Below are positions 51,194 to 59,838 of a stretch of DNA of 64,000 bases, piece after piece. A program made the translations under genes and the position numbers. The stretch comes from Vreelandella olivaria. Lineage in GTDB: Bacteria; Pseudomonadota; Gammaproteobacteria; Pseudomonadales; Halomonadaceae. How positions within the stretch are numbered: the stretch's first letter is position 1; the number at the start of each line of letters is the position of its first letter. The notes beneath the pieces were generated by a model, which ran no database searches, was not told the DNA's origin, and saw only the letters and a program-made list of their open reading frames with translations. The stretch lies in the NCBI GenBank assembly GCA_004295565.1, contig AP019416.1, positions 3,782,001-3,846,000 of the forward strand, written 5' to 3'.

Positions 51194-52501
51194 TGGGCCG
51201 TAACGCTATGCCGCCAATGGCAAATTTGGAGTGTACATATCCCTTACTGCGCAGTGGTTATCCTTATATATCAGCACAATGTGACAAATTAGGAACTAAC
51301 CTCTTCTGCTCTCGCTTGATGTTAAAAAAGACATTATTCATGAGGGGCGAAGAGGCAGCTGAGCTGTTTTACGATCATGCACTTTTCACCCGAGAGAATG
51401 CGGCCCCCAAACGCTTGAAAAAGACGCTATTTGGTGAAGGTGGTGTCCAAGGCCTCGAACACGAGGTGCATCATCACCGCAAAGCACTGTTTCTTTCATT
51501 AATGTCGCACTCACGTATTGATGAATTGCTCGGTCTAGTTGAACGGTATTGGCAGTCACGACTCTCGTATTGGGAGTCACAAGATTCAATCATTCTTCTC
51601 GATGAGCTCCATCTTATTTTATGCCGGGCAGCCTGTGAATGGTGTGGCATCCCTCTGCATAGTGTAGATGCGCCAGAGATGACAAAAGATTAGTATTAAT
51701 GATTGAAGGCGGAGCCGCTATTGGCCCTAAACATTGGGCAAGCCGCCGCGCAAGGCGTCTAACTGAAAATGCACTAATGGATTTAATTAACCAATATCGG
51801 TTAGGGTTTCATAAAGTCGATAGCGCAACTCCGTTCGCTACCTTTGCAGCTTTTCGCGATGCAGATGGTAACCGTCTACCCGACCGAATTGTGGCTGTAG
51901 AGTTAATTAATGTTATCCGTCCAATTGTAGCGGTAGCTAGATATATGATGTTTTCTGTCATTGCGATGCATGAGCATCCTCGCTACCTTGATAGGCTCAA
52001 CCATGAGGATTCTGACAACTATCGTCAGCAGTTTATTCAAGAAGTTAGACGCTACTATCCTTTTTTCCCTTTGTTGCCGCTCGTGTTAGAACTGACTTTA
52101 CTTGGCAAGGTTATCGTTTTAAGCGCGGTTGGCAGGCTATTCTTGATCTCTACGGTACCAATCACGATCCTCACCGCTGGGAAGCACCGGAACAATTCCT
52201 GCCAGAGCGCTTTGAGCAGGAAAGTGAGGAGGTTCATAACTTCGCAATGATTCCCCAAGGCGGTAGCAGTCACGCTACTCAGCATCGATGCCCCGGGGAG
52301 TGGATTACTCAAGCACTAATCGATTTAGCAATTGGTAAGTTCGCTCATAAAATTAGCTACGACATACCAACGCAAGATCTTACGATTGATCTAAATACAA
52401 TACCGGCTCGCCCACGAAGCGGGCTTATCATTTCTAATATTCGATCTATTGCTCCGCTGCAACCCACCGCTGAGGAAACAGTTAACAAGCCCTGTCCTTA
52501 A
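51193..52501 (+). CDS. cytochrome P450, CYP152-type fatty-acid peroxygenase (frameshifted)
   Basis: About 432 aa P450. ATG 51193 overlaps the TPP-enzyme stop. N-terminal LLRSGYPYISAQCDKLGTNLFCSRL, LFGEGGVQGLEHEVHHHRKALF (heme-propionate region). The CYP152 hallmark is EVRRYYPFFP followed by VAARVRTDFTWQGYRFKRGWQAILDLYGTNHDPHRWE; heme ligand GGSSHATQHRCPGEW. CYP152 enzymes use H2O2 directly, without redox partners, to hydroxylate or decarboxylate fatty acids; the Arg-Pro pair (here R..YPFFP) binds the carboxylate. Frameshifts near 51690 and 52070. No ferredoxin or reductase gene is near, which agrees with peroxygenase chemistry. Confidence 0.85.
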
Positions 52502-52541
52502 CATTTTTATAACCCATTTTTAATAACGGAGTAGATACGCC

Positions 52542-52845
52542 ATGAACCATAGACAAAATGAAAAATCTAGCGAAACCAAAAAAGCCCAAAAGCTAATCGA
52601 TAAGGATATGCCCAGTGGCGATAACAGTCCTGATCATGAAGAATCACGCAACCAAGAACCACAACCCTTTCGCCCAGACGAAAACGTAGATAATCAAAAG
52701 CTGTACAGAATCCCTCATCGCCAGCGCATAACACCTCTATTAAGGAGACACCTATTCCAGGCGCCCAGCTGGCGAAGGAGAAAAAAAGCATAAAGATAAC
52801 ATTAAAAATAAAACAAACAAAGCATCTTCCAAGGACAGCAAATAG
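52542..52845 (+). CDS. hydrophilic Lys/Glu/Asp-rich small protein (frameshifted)
   Basis: About 100 aa, very polar. ATG 52542 gives MNHRQNEKSSETKKAQKLIDKDMPSGDNSPDHEESRNQE. Frameshifts near 52700 and 52795 lead to NPSSPAHNTSIKETPIPGAQ and KDNIKNKTNKASSKDSK, ending at TAG 52843-52845. Predicted to be disordered. No family recognised; the context (P450, the SFPASDPP protein) suggests a general-stress role, which is inference only. Confidence 0.5.
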
Positions 52846-52914
52846 TTTCAAAATTGATACGAGCATCAAATTTTCACTCACACATTATTAATCTCAACTA
52901 GAGAAGCAATTACT

Positions 52915-53193
52915 GTGAAAGAGCCAATTTATGATAACCATCAGAAGCTTATAGGATACTTTTTAAAAGATAGCCATCTAAAACGAATAGTGCTTGAAGC
53001 AATCGATGGCAATACGTATAGCGTTCCTGATAAAGAGTTCACTCTAAAGAATGATCATTGGGTGTTAGCTAAGCCATTGACTGCGTTTATAAAGCTCACT
53101 ACTGACCGAGAACAGCAGGAGCATGTCGACGAAATGAGTGATGAAAGCTTCCCTGCAAGCGACCCACCAGACTTTACACTAGGTAAAAATTAA
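52915..53193 (+). CDS. small protein with SFPASDPP motif
   Basis: Intact, 92 aa, probable GTG start at 52915. N-terminal domain reads MKEPIYDNHQKLIGYFLKDSH, with IDGNTYSVPDKEFTLKNDHW, like a short beta-rich domain. The C-terminus carries DEMSDESFPASDPPDFTLG; SFPASDPP is a recurring motif at the end of small uncharacterised bacterial stress-associated proteins. Function unknown. Confidence 0.65.
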   Translation: MKEPIYDNHQKLIGYFLKDSHLKRIVLEAIDGNTYSVPDKEFTLKNDHWVLAKPLTAFIKLTTDREQQEHVDEMSDESFPASDPPDFTLGKN

Positions 53194-53280
53194 ATCAGCT
53201 AATGACCATTAGATATTGTTTAAAATCGCTTTTTCTCTTCAATCGTACTAAAAATCATTGCAAACGAGTCAAACTCACAA

Positions 53281-53332
53281 CCCCATGACCCCATGACCCC
53301 ATGACCCCATGACCCCATGACCCCATGACCCC
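53281..53332. repeat. octanucleotide tandem repeat CCCCATGA x 6.5
   Basis: Six perfect CCCCATGA units (53281-53328) and a final CCCC, 108 bp before the solute-binding protein start. Eight bases per unit means copy change would alter promoter spacing, or the frame in a longer ORF. Confidence 0.95.
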
Positions 53333-53439
53333 TAATCATTTTATTTCAATTTTACAGGATAAAGATCTAGCTTTAACGTAGTCAACTGCATTATTCATTC
53401 ATTATCACTAGTAAACTTATTAATCATCGGGGCTTGTAA

Positions 53440-54176
53440 ATGTCAACCCAAAAAGTTCAGGTCTCTTTTCGGTATAAGCATGTACTTTTATTCCTCCTAT
53501 TGGGGATACTGCCAGCGGTAGCTCTCCTAGGATGCCGCTACCCAAAGGATATAGAAAATACAATGGAGAGGATCCAAGATGGTGTGCTTGAAGTTGGGGT
53601 TACTGAAAATCCGCCTTGGGTAATACGTAGCGAAGATATCCTGCTGGGTTGGAACCGGAAATTATTCGCTCACTAGCCGAACAGCTTAACTCAGAAATTC
53701 GCTGGCACTGGGACAGCGAAGATGACTTGCTTGCAGCGCTGCAACACCGCCAACTTGACCTGGTAATTGGAGGATTAACCAAGCGCTCTCGCCTAAGCTC
53801 ACAGGCAGCGCTGACACGCCCTTATTATCAAAGCCGCTATACCGTCGGGGTTCGCTCTGGGGCTCAACTCCCTACTTCGCTGGATGGTGTGGAAGTCGCT
53901 ATTCCTCCCATTAACCACATACATGCCGCGCTTAAAGACGAAAATGCCAATCCGGTAAAAGTGATCGATATCACCCATACAGAGAGCCCAGTCGCCGCGC
54001 CTACATGGTGGTTATCGGCCCATGGGTTGGATGCCGGCCCTTGGGAGATTATTACCGACAAGCATGTAATGGCGCTGCCCAAAGGTGAGAACGCTTGGAT
54101 GCTGGCATTACAACGACACCTTAATGGCTATTCAAATATTGAAGAGCGACTTCAACAACTGGAGGCGGCGCAATGA
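53440..54176 (+). CDS. solute-binding protein family 3 lipoprotein (frameshifted)
   Basis: About 245 aa. ATG 53440 gives a signal ending in LLGC (lipobox at ~residue 32). The mature part matches periplasmic amino-acid-binding proteins: RIQDGVLEVGVTENPPWVI, then (frameshift near 53640) LEPEIIRSLAEQLNSEIRWHW, LLAALQHRQLDLVIGGLTKRS and TRPYYQSRYTVGVRSG. It lacks adjacent ABC permease or ATPase genes; instead the TGA overlaps the ATG of a CDF-like transporter (ATGA). It may act as a sensor or delivery protein for the cation transporters; that is inference. Confidence 0.75.
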
Positions 54177-55137
54177 AAATAAGACATACGCATCAACTGC
54201 CTCTTGAGAAACAGGAAGACCTTGATTACTTAATACGACTTGAATGGTGGAACCTTGGATTTCGCATTTCAATCGTCAGCGTACTGGCCTTAGTGTTGGG
54301 TAGTAGTCAGGCAATGAAAATAGCTTGGTTTGAGGATATGCTTTCCTTGATTCCTCCTATCGCCTTTCTTATTGCGATGCGTTATCGCAACCGAGCACCT
54401 AATGAGATCTTTCCGTATGGCTATCAACGAGCCACGAGTATCGCATTCCTCTGTGCAGCCACGGCCTTGGCGCTACTCGGTAGTATTCTACTGCTTGATT
54501 CGTTAATTAAGCTTGCCAAAATGGAGCACCCTAGCATCGGCGCCGTAGAGCTCTTCGGCACCACTTTCTGGATGGGTTGGTTAATGATTGGCGCGCTGGT
54601 TTATAGCGTCATTCCCCCTGTCATTATCGGCCACCTACAAATGAAAGCCGCCAAAAAGTCCATGAAAAGACCGTGTTTGTTGATGGCAAAATGAGCAAAG
54701 CGGACTGGATGACCGGGCTTGCGGCTATCGCCGGGATAGTCGGCGTGGGTGCTGGCCTATGGTGGGCGGATGCGCTGGCAGGGGCACTTATCGCGCTAGA
54801 TGTTACCAAGGATGGTATTACCAATGTTAAGGAGGCCGTCGGGGATCTTCTCGACCGTCGCCCCCGCTTTACCTCTAAAGCTAAACCGGAACATCTCGCT
54901 GAAGACCTGGAGCAACAATTATGCGCCATGGAGTGGGTCGCCAGTGCTGCCGTGCGCTTAAGAGAAGAGGGACACGTCTTTAGTGGTGAAGCGTTCGTAG
55001 TGCCGCATAGCGATGAGAACTTGGCACAACACTTACGCGACGCCGCCGATTTTTTAAACCATTACGACTGGCGTATTTATGAAGTGGTTGTGACAGCGTG
55101 GCCCAGCGAAAACAGTGCTGAATCGACAGCATTGTGA
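54173..55137 (+). CDS. cation diffusion facilitator-like transporter (frameshifted)
   Basis: About 321 aa, six helices plus a C-terminal cytoplasmic domain, like CDF metal/H+ antiporters. The usual PYGHGKxE after helix 2 reads FPYGYQRATSI, and the second-site HxxxD of helix 5 reads MSKADWMTG, so canonical zinc ligands are substituted. C-terminal domain: LDRRPRFTSKAKPEHLAEDL and EEGHVFSGEAFVVPHSD, dimerisation-like. Frameshift near 54660. It overlaps the solute-binding gene. Either the substrate differs from Zn2+/Co2+ or the transporter has diverged. Confidence 0.7.
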
Positions 55138-55225
55138 GACTTTACAGCATCCAATAATTTTTAATTTCATTACTTTACGCCAATATCGGCATGTCATGAC
55201 AACATGCCCTGACCGGGGTAAACCA

Positions 55226-56260
55226 ATGCTCACATCGCTCAGTCATATTTCGCTAACTACCGCTTGTGCACTGTTCAGCGTTTGCGCGGTTGTCATTGGT
55301 ATTATTGGCACACGGCTTGCCCGTGTTGTGGATGACCTTGCTGATCGAACCGGGCTAGGTGAAGCGATTGCTGGCGCTGCCTTGCTTGGTATGGCTACCT
55401 CGCTATCAGGTATTGTGGTTTCTGTCTCTTCCGCCTGGACTGGCAAACCTGAGCTGGCAATAAGTAATGCGCTGGGTGGTATTGCCATTCAAACACTATT
55501 TTTGGGAATTGCAGACATGGTGTACCGGCGCGCTAACCTTGAACATGCGGCCGCTTCCCTTGGCAACCTGATTCAGGGCGCCTTACTTCTGTGTCTGCTT
55601 AGTATGTTGCTATTGGGGCGCTTCGCACCGGAGTGGACTCTCTGGCAGATACATCCCATCACTCCGCTGTTATTTATTGCTTATCTGTTTGGATTGAAGC
55701 TAGTTAAAAACGCCCAACACCACCCGATGTGGGCACCGAAGCGAACGCGCGAAACCCGTGAAGATCAGCCTGATGACTCTGATGGAACTCAAACACTGCT
55801 ACAACTATGGCTCGTATTTGTGTGTCTCGCGCTTACCATAGGCATCACAGGGTGGTTGCTTGAGCGCAGCGCTACGGTTATTGCAACAGAGACAGGGCTT
55901 AGTCAGGCTGCTGTCGGCGTTTTACTGACCTCGATAGTGACATCTCTACCTGAGTTGGTAACGACTGTCGCTGCGGTACGGCGTGGGGCGCTAACACTAG
56001 CGGTAGCGGGGATCATCGGCGGCAATGCGTTTGATACCTTGTTTGCCGCTGCATCCGATGTAGCCTATCGAGGCGGTTCCATTTATCACGTCATTCCCGA
56101 CCATGTCATGCTATGGGTCGCCCTTGCTGTATTAATGACAGGGGTACTGATACTGGGTCTACTGCATCGCCAAGAGATGGGGCCTGGTCGAATTGGTTTT
56201 GAGAGTTTGACCATCATCGGCCTCTATTTAACGGGAATAGCCATATTAATATTGAACTAG
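55226..56260 (+). CDS. CaCA-family sodium/calcium exchanger-like protein
   Basis: Intact, about 344 aa with ten helices in two inverted halves. Alpha-repeat motifs: GLGEAIAGAALLGMATSLSGIVVSVSSAWTGKPELAISNALGG in the first half and GLSQAAVGVLLTSIVTSLPELVTTVAAVRRGALTLAVAGIIGGNAFDTLF in the second (TSLPELVT and GGNAFD are diagnostic). CaCA members exchange Na+ or H+ for Ca2+. An ATG at 55196 is an alternative start. Its N-terminal repeat has SLSG in place of the acidic residue (usually SLPE), so ion specificity may differ. Confidence 0.8.
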   Translation: MLTSLSHISLTTACALFSVCAVVIGIIGTRLARVVDDLADRTGLGEAIAGAALLGMATSLSGIVVSVSSAWTGKPELAISNALGGIAIQTLFLGIADMVYRRANLEHAAASLGNLIQGALLLCLLSMLLLGRFAPEWTLWQIHPITPLLFIAYLFGLKLVKNAQHHPMWAPKRTRETREDQPDDSDGTQTLLQLWLVFVCLALTIGITGWLLERSATVIATETGLSQAAVGVLLTSIVTSLPELVTTVAAVRRGALTLAVAGIIGGNAFDTLFAAASDVAYRGGSIYHVIPDHVMLWVALAVLMTGVLILGLLHRQEMGPGRIGFESLTIIGLYLTGIAILILN

Positions 56261-56303
56261 CGGCCGCGAGAGAGCGGTAAGCTATCTCAAAGGAGCGCTT
56301 AGT

Positions 56304-57342
56304 GTGATTGGAAGCACGTTAATTGGAGTCATGGGTACCTTACTCATTTTGTTGGTAGTTTATGATGCTATTCGCACCACGCTATCGGTATCCAGCTCTG
56401 GCGGCCCACTGACCAATCGTCTAGTAAGTGGTATTTGGTTTGTGCTGCTGGGTATTCATCAGCGCCGAAGAAGTCACTCCATGCTCTCCTCAGTTGGCCC
56501 ATGGATGACAATGATGCTACTGCTAACATGGTTTCTCGTCGCTTGGCTCGGTTGGTTTTTGCTTTTTGTAGTTCGCCCCAGGCCGTAGTGCTGTCTTCCT
56601 CAAACGCCGCCGCTAGTTTGGTTGAGCGCGCCTATTTCACGGGCTACACCCTCACGACGCTGGGCTATGGTGACTTTGTGGCAGGCAATGATCGTTGGCG
56701 TCTTCCCCCTGTATTAGCCGCTGCTAACGGTTTTTCCTTTTCACCATATCTATTACCTATATACTTAATATCATCACAAATGTTATTGAAAAACGTCAAA
56801 CATCGTTGGCGATCAGTGCGCTAGGCGAAAATCCACAGAAAATTCTCGCCTCTACTAACGACGGTGGCCAATATGCAACATTAGTAAACCAACTCCAGCC
56901 GTTACAACAATCCATCAGCACTTTAGGCCAGCAGCATTTAGCCTATCCCATCCTGCACTACTATCACAGTGAGACCAGCAGCAAAGCACTTTCATTAGCG
57001 ATTGCAAAACTGTATCAAGCAGTTGCAGTTGCCTGCTTTGCCAGCTCCAGGCTAGATACCGCATCGCGTGAGCAGTTATTAATTGCACGCACAACAATCG
57101 AGCAGTTTCTTGATACGCTAGGTAGCGCCTTCATTCACCCTAGCCGCCACACGCCTGATATTCCGGCGCTTATTGATTATGCCGAATTACCGGGGTTTGA
57201 AAAATCAAGTACGGAGATACAGCACTATTTAGCCTCGCTGCCCCACCAGAAAATATTGATGGCCTACGTTCATAAGGATGGTTGGCAATGGCAGGAAGTA
57301 TGGCAATCTGAACATGGTCAATCGACGAATGCCCGCAGCTAG
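56304..57342 (+). CDS. two-transmembrane potassium channel family protein (frameshifted)
   Basis: About 345 aa. GTG at 56304 after AAAGGAGCGC. Hydrophobic N-terminus (MIGSTLIGVMGTLLILLVVYDAIRT), a second helix TMMLLLTWFLVAWLGWFLLF, then the pore ARLV..YFTGYTLTTLGYGDF with selectivity filter TLGYGD. A further helix (frame shift near 56700) LFTISITYILNIITNVIEKRQ. The C-terminal soluble region (about 175 aa) is helical with no RCK motif. Frameshifts near 56570 and 56720. Neighbours are cation transporters, so a role in K+/cation balance under osmotic stress is likely. Confidence 0.75.
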
Positions 57343-57440
57343 CGAAGTGAGGCTATGGTGACATTTGGAAAATCCCACAGCTTATCTATCCAATCAAGCT
57401 AAGCCCAACATGCACCAGTATCCGAATAAGGAGTAATGCA

Positions 57441-57899
57441 TTGCTTCGTCATTTAACGCTTTGCGTATTGGTCGGTATTACCTTCGTGACCACTGGCTGC
57501 TCGTCGACGACCATTGATAACCAAGAGACAACAGAGCACCCGGATGAACCGTTGATTTACACCTACTGGAAGCTGGTAACGCTTGATGGCGCGCCAGTCG
57601 TCGCACGAGAGAATTTTCGTGAACCCCACTTGGTACTTCACCAAGATGCCTCACGTTTAGCAGGCGCTACCGGCTGTAATAACTTGATGGGCAGTTACTC
57701 CGTGGAGAGCGAGCACATCACGTTTAATCAGGTCGCCACCACCAAAATGGCCTGCCCAGCTGCGCAGATGAAAACCGAGCAAGCGTTTTTAGCAGCCCTT
57801 GAGCAGGCAGCTGCATGGCATGTGGATGGCTTAGCACTTGAGTTATTGGATGATAATAATGAACCACTGGCTAGCTTCGAAGCGGTGCATCTTTATTAG
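57441..57899 (+). CDS. META-domain lipoprotein (HslJ-like)
   Basis: Intact, 152 aa. A TTG start at 57441 is placed by AAGGAG seven bases before; an ATG at 57436 is out of frame. Signal MLRHLTLCVLVGITFVTTGC (lipobox TTGC). META/HslJ features: YTYWKLVTLDGAPV, HQDASRLAGATGCNNLMGSY and TTKMACPAAQMKTEQAFLAAL. HslJ-like proteins are heat-shock or drug-tolerance-associated lipoproteins of unknown mechanism. Last gene of the cation cluster by position. Confidence 0.88.
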   Translation: MLRHLTLCVLVGITFVTTGCSSTTIDNQETTEHPDEPLIYTYWKLVTLDGAPVVARENFREPHLVLHQDASRLAGATGCNNLMGSYSVESEHITFNQVATTKMACPAAQMKTEQAFLAALEQAAAWHVDGLALELLDDNNEPLASFEAVHLY

Positions 57900-58036
57900 C
57901 AATGTGGTTAGTCAATCGAAGTGCAGCTGCGTCGTCCTGAACCTCTTTTGTTTGCGGTGAGACGCTGGCTGGGCATGGAGAAACTTCCTATAATTACTAA
58001 CTGTATACCGCTTTATAAATAACTGGTGACATCATA

Positions 58037-58495
58037 ATGACGCTTATAGATATTGATCACCATACGCTGACACGGCTGGCAAGTGATCAGTCAATGCAAG
58101 ACACAGTAGCAATAGGCCAGCCCGGCGGCTGGTTTGTTGAAGTGGATCTGAACGGTACGCGAGGAAGGTTAGTGTCTCGCCGTGGCTCGGTGCGTGTGTT
58201 CAGCCGCTTTGAGACACTGGCACGCTATCTAAAACAGATAGGCATCGATCGTTTCAGCGTTAACGCTGAGCACTACGATGCCACACCAACACGCTCACGG
58301 CCTGACGCGGCAAGCCGCTTGGCGCGCACCCATGAAGCGGCTGAACACGATGCATGGTTTAGAGATCAGGTGGCCTCCGCGCTAGAAGAGGCTGACAGCC
58401 CTAACGCTGAATGGATTGACCACGCGCCCGCCATGGCAAAACTACGTCAGCGGATTAAGGAAGGAAGCGCTAAGCGAGAGCTGAATGCAGATTAA
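58037..58495 (+). CDS. antitoxin-like partner of ParE toxin
   Basis: Intact, 152 aa, probably the antitoxin of the downstream toxin because their frames overlap by 11 bases. N-terminus MTLIDIDHHTLTRLASDQSMQDTVAIGQPGG, a middle GTRGRLVSRRGSVRVFSRFETLARYLKQIGI that could be a small DNA-binding fold, and a C-terminal acidic/helical tail (AWFRDQVASALEEADSPNAEW) typical of toxin-wrapping antitoxin tails. No standard CopG, AbrB or Phd motif recognised; larger than most ParD proteins. Confidence 0.65.
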   Translation: MTLIDIDHHTLTRLASDQSMQDTVAIGQPGGWFVEVDLNGTRGRLVSRRGSVRVFSRFETLARYLKQIGIDRFSVNAEHYDATPTRSRPDAASRLARTHEAAEHDAWFRDQVASALEEADSPNAEWIDHAPAMAKLRQRIKEGSAKRELNAD

Positions 58496-58766
58496 ATGGC
58501 TTAGGCGCGCACTTAACGACCTAGAAAGCATCGCTGATTATATTGCGCTTGATAACCCCACCGCTGCCCTCGCGATGCTGGATACAATCGAAGCCATAAC
58601 CGCTGGCTTGGTCGATCACCCCAAGCGTGGTCGTGATGGGCGCATGCCCGGAACTCGTGAGCTGGTGATACCCGGCACCGCTTATATCAGCGTGTACCGC
58701 CTTAAGACAGACCGCGTTGAAGTTCTTCGCGTGTTGCATAGTGCGCAGCAATGGCCTAGCGAATGA
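58485..58766 (+). CDS. RelE/ParE family toxin
   Basis: Intact, 93 aa. MQIKWLRRALNDLESIADYIALDNPTAALAML, GLVDHPKRGRDGRMPGTRELVIPG and YISVYRLKTDRVEVLRVLHSAQQWP are the typical ParE/RelE pattern. It starts at ATG 58485 inside the end of the antitoxin gene, an antitoxin-first overlap typical of type II toxin-antitoxin operons. ParE poisons DNA gyrase, RelE cuts mRNA; the HPKRGRDG and VLHSAQQWP endings are nearer to ParE. Confidence 0.85.
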   Translation: MQIKWLRRALNDLESIADYIALDNPTAALAMLDTIEAITAGLVDHPKRGRDGRMPGTRELVIPGTAYISVYRLKTDRVEVLRVLHSAQQWPSE

Positions 58767-58906
58767 ACGATGAAAGTAGTTCCCCCTGCTTTAATGGTTG
58801 CCAGCACACCCTTTTAACCAATACGCCTTCTGCGCGCTGGATCTTCTTAAGGAAGCAAAACCAGTTGACAATATCTACGCTGTAGACATTTTGTAGACAC
58901 ACGAAA

Positions 58907-58928
58907 AAGCCGCCCCTAAGGACGGCTT
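58907..58928 (-). terminator. terminator of tRNA operon
   Basis: AAGCCG (58907-58912) pairs with CGGCTT (58923-58928), extended by partial pairs; on the minus strand it is followed by TTTTTCG, after the last tRNA. Confidence 0.7.
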
Positions 58929-58968
58929 AATCTAATTCTCTAACGCTTAACCTTTAACCACTTTTCAG

Positions 58969-59044
<76 letters not shown>

Positions 59045-59116
59045 GCTTCACGTTTTCTTGAGAAAATGACTGCTTCGCTGTTAGGCTCTACAATCAACAA
59101 GAAATCTTGTTGGCAA

Positions 59117-59191
59117 TGGCTGGGGTACCAGGATTCGAACCTGGGAATGCCGATACCAAAAACCGGTGCCTTACCACTTGGCGATACCCCA
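59117..59191 (-). tRNA. tRNA-Gln (anticodon TTG)
   Basis: 75 nt with CCA. Acceptor TGGGGTA/TACCCCA, D-loop with AAGTGGTAAGG, anticodon region CCGGTTTTTGGTATCGG giving TTG, T-loop TTCGAAT. Confidence 0.93.
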
Positions 59192-59197
59192 GCAGTG

Positions 59198-59273
59198 TGG
59201 TGGCCAGAGACGGAATCGAACCGCCGACACGGGGATTTTCAATCCCCTGCTCTACCAACTGAGCTATCTGGCC
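59198..59273 (-). tRNA. tRNA-Phe (anticodon GAA)
   Basis: 76 nt with CCA. Acceptor GGCCAGA/TCTGGCC, anticodon stem GGGGA/TCCCC with loop TTGAAAA, anticodon GAA, T-loop TTCGATT. First tRNA of the group. Confidence 0.95.
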
Positions 59274-59287
59274 GCTGCCAACGGTGC

Positions 59288-59318
59288 GTATTAAACTAAA
59301 AACGCCGCTTTTCGTCAA
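59288..59318 (-). promoter_or_regulatory. sigma-70 promoter of tRNA operon
   Basis: On the minus strand, -35 TTGACG (59313-59318) and -10 TAATAC (59288-59293), 19 bp apart (TTTAAT two bases nearer is the alternative), 15-17 bp before tRNA-Phe. Confidence 0.5.
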
Positions 59319-59413
59319 CACCTTTGTGAAACTTTCTTGCGATACCGATGCTTAGGGGTCTTTTTTCCTGCGCCACCGTTAGCTCGCCCTGCCTTGTTCA
59401 CCGGCTGAGAGCC

Positions 59414-59436
59414 ACTGATTACAAGTCAGTTGCTCT
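59414..59436 (-). repeat. 23-bp copy of the tRNA-Thr anticodon arm
   Basis: Positions 59414-59436 are identical to 59002-59024, which is the anticodon arm plus part of the D-arm of tRNA-Thr(TGT). The flanks are unrelated to a tRNA. A tRNA fragment of this sort is usual at integrase attachment sites. Confidence 0.8.
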
Positions 59437-59505
59437 TCCAAACCGCCCTCCTCATTCTCTCCTCATGCCCGCTATTTATGGCAGCTATTTTTATGGCTGC
59501 GTGGG

Positions 59506-59779
59506 TTATGCCTGAGTAGGTGGGACATAACCTTCGGCTTGGTCGGTCTCTTGGTTATCCAGGAAGCGCTGCATCTGCTCCATTAGGTAGGCACGGGATT
59601 CAGGGTCGAGCATGTTGAGGTGCTTTTCATTGATCAGGCGGGTTTGCAGCGCCTGCCAGGCTTCCCAGGCGGGCTTGGAAACGGTGGCCTGTATCTCCTG
59701 CCCCTGCTTACCCGGCAAAGGTGGGAACGGCAGTGCTTCCAACTCTTTTGGTACTTACGGCAAAAACGGTATTGCTCAT
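59506..59779 (-). CDS. yggX: Fe(2+)-trafficking protein YggX (frameshifted at N-terminus)
   Basis: About 90 aa, protects iron-sulfur clusters from oxidation. ATG 59779 after AGGAGCATGTT gives MSNTVF; correcting two base errors near 59760 and 59750 restores CRKYQKELEALPFPPLPGKQGQ, with the conserved Cys 7. Then WEAWQALQTRLINEKHLNMLDPESRAYLMEQMQRFL is diagnostic. The gene follows mutY 60 bp downstream, the same order as in E. coli and Pseudomonas. Confidence 0.92.
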
Positions 59780-59838
59780 AACATGCTCCTGGTTCTGCGT
59801 CTTCATTCAATGATCTCATCCAATCAGTTAGCAAACGC

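Noticed and set aside
53281-53332. Possible CRISPR-like array
   Set aside because: Octamers are directly adjacent without spacers; no cas genes anywhere in the window.
58881-58899. Direct repeat TGTAGACA-ttt-TGTAGACA after the toxin gene
   Set aside because: Too short and without palindromy; it lies downstream of the toxin gene, so it is not an obvious operator.
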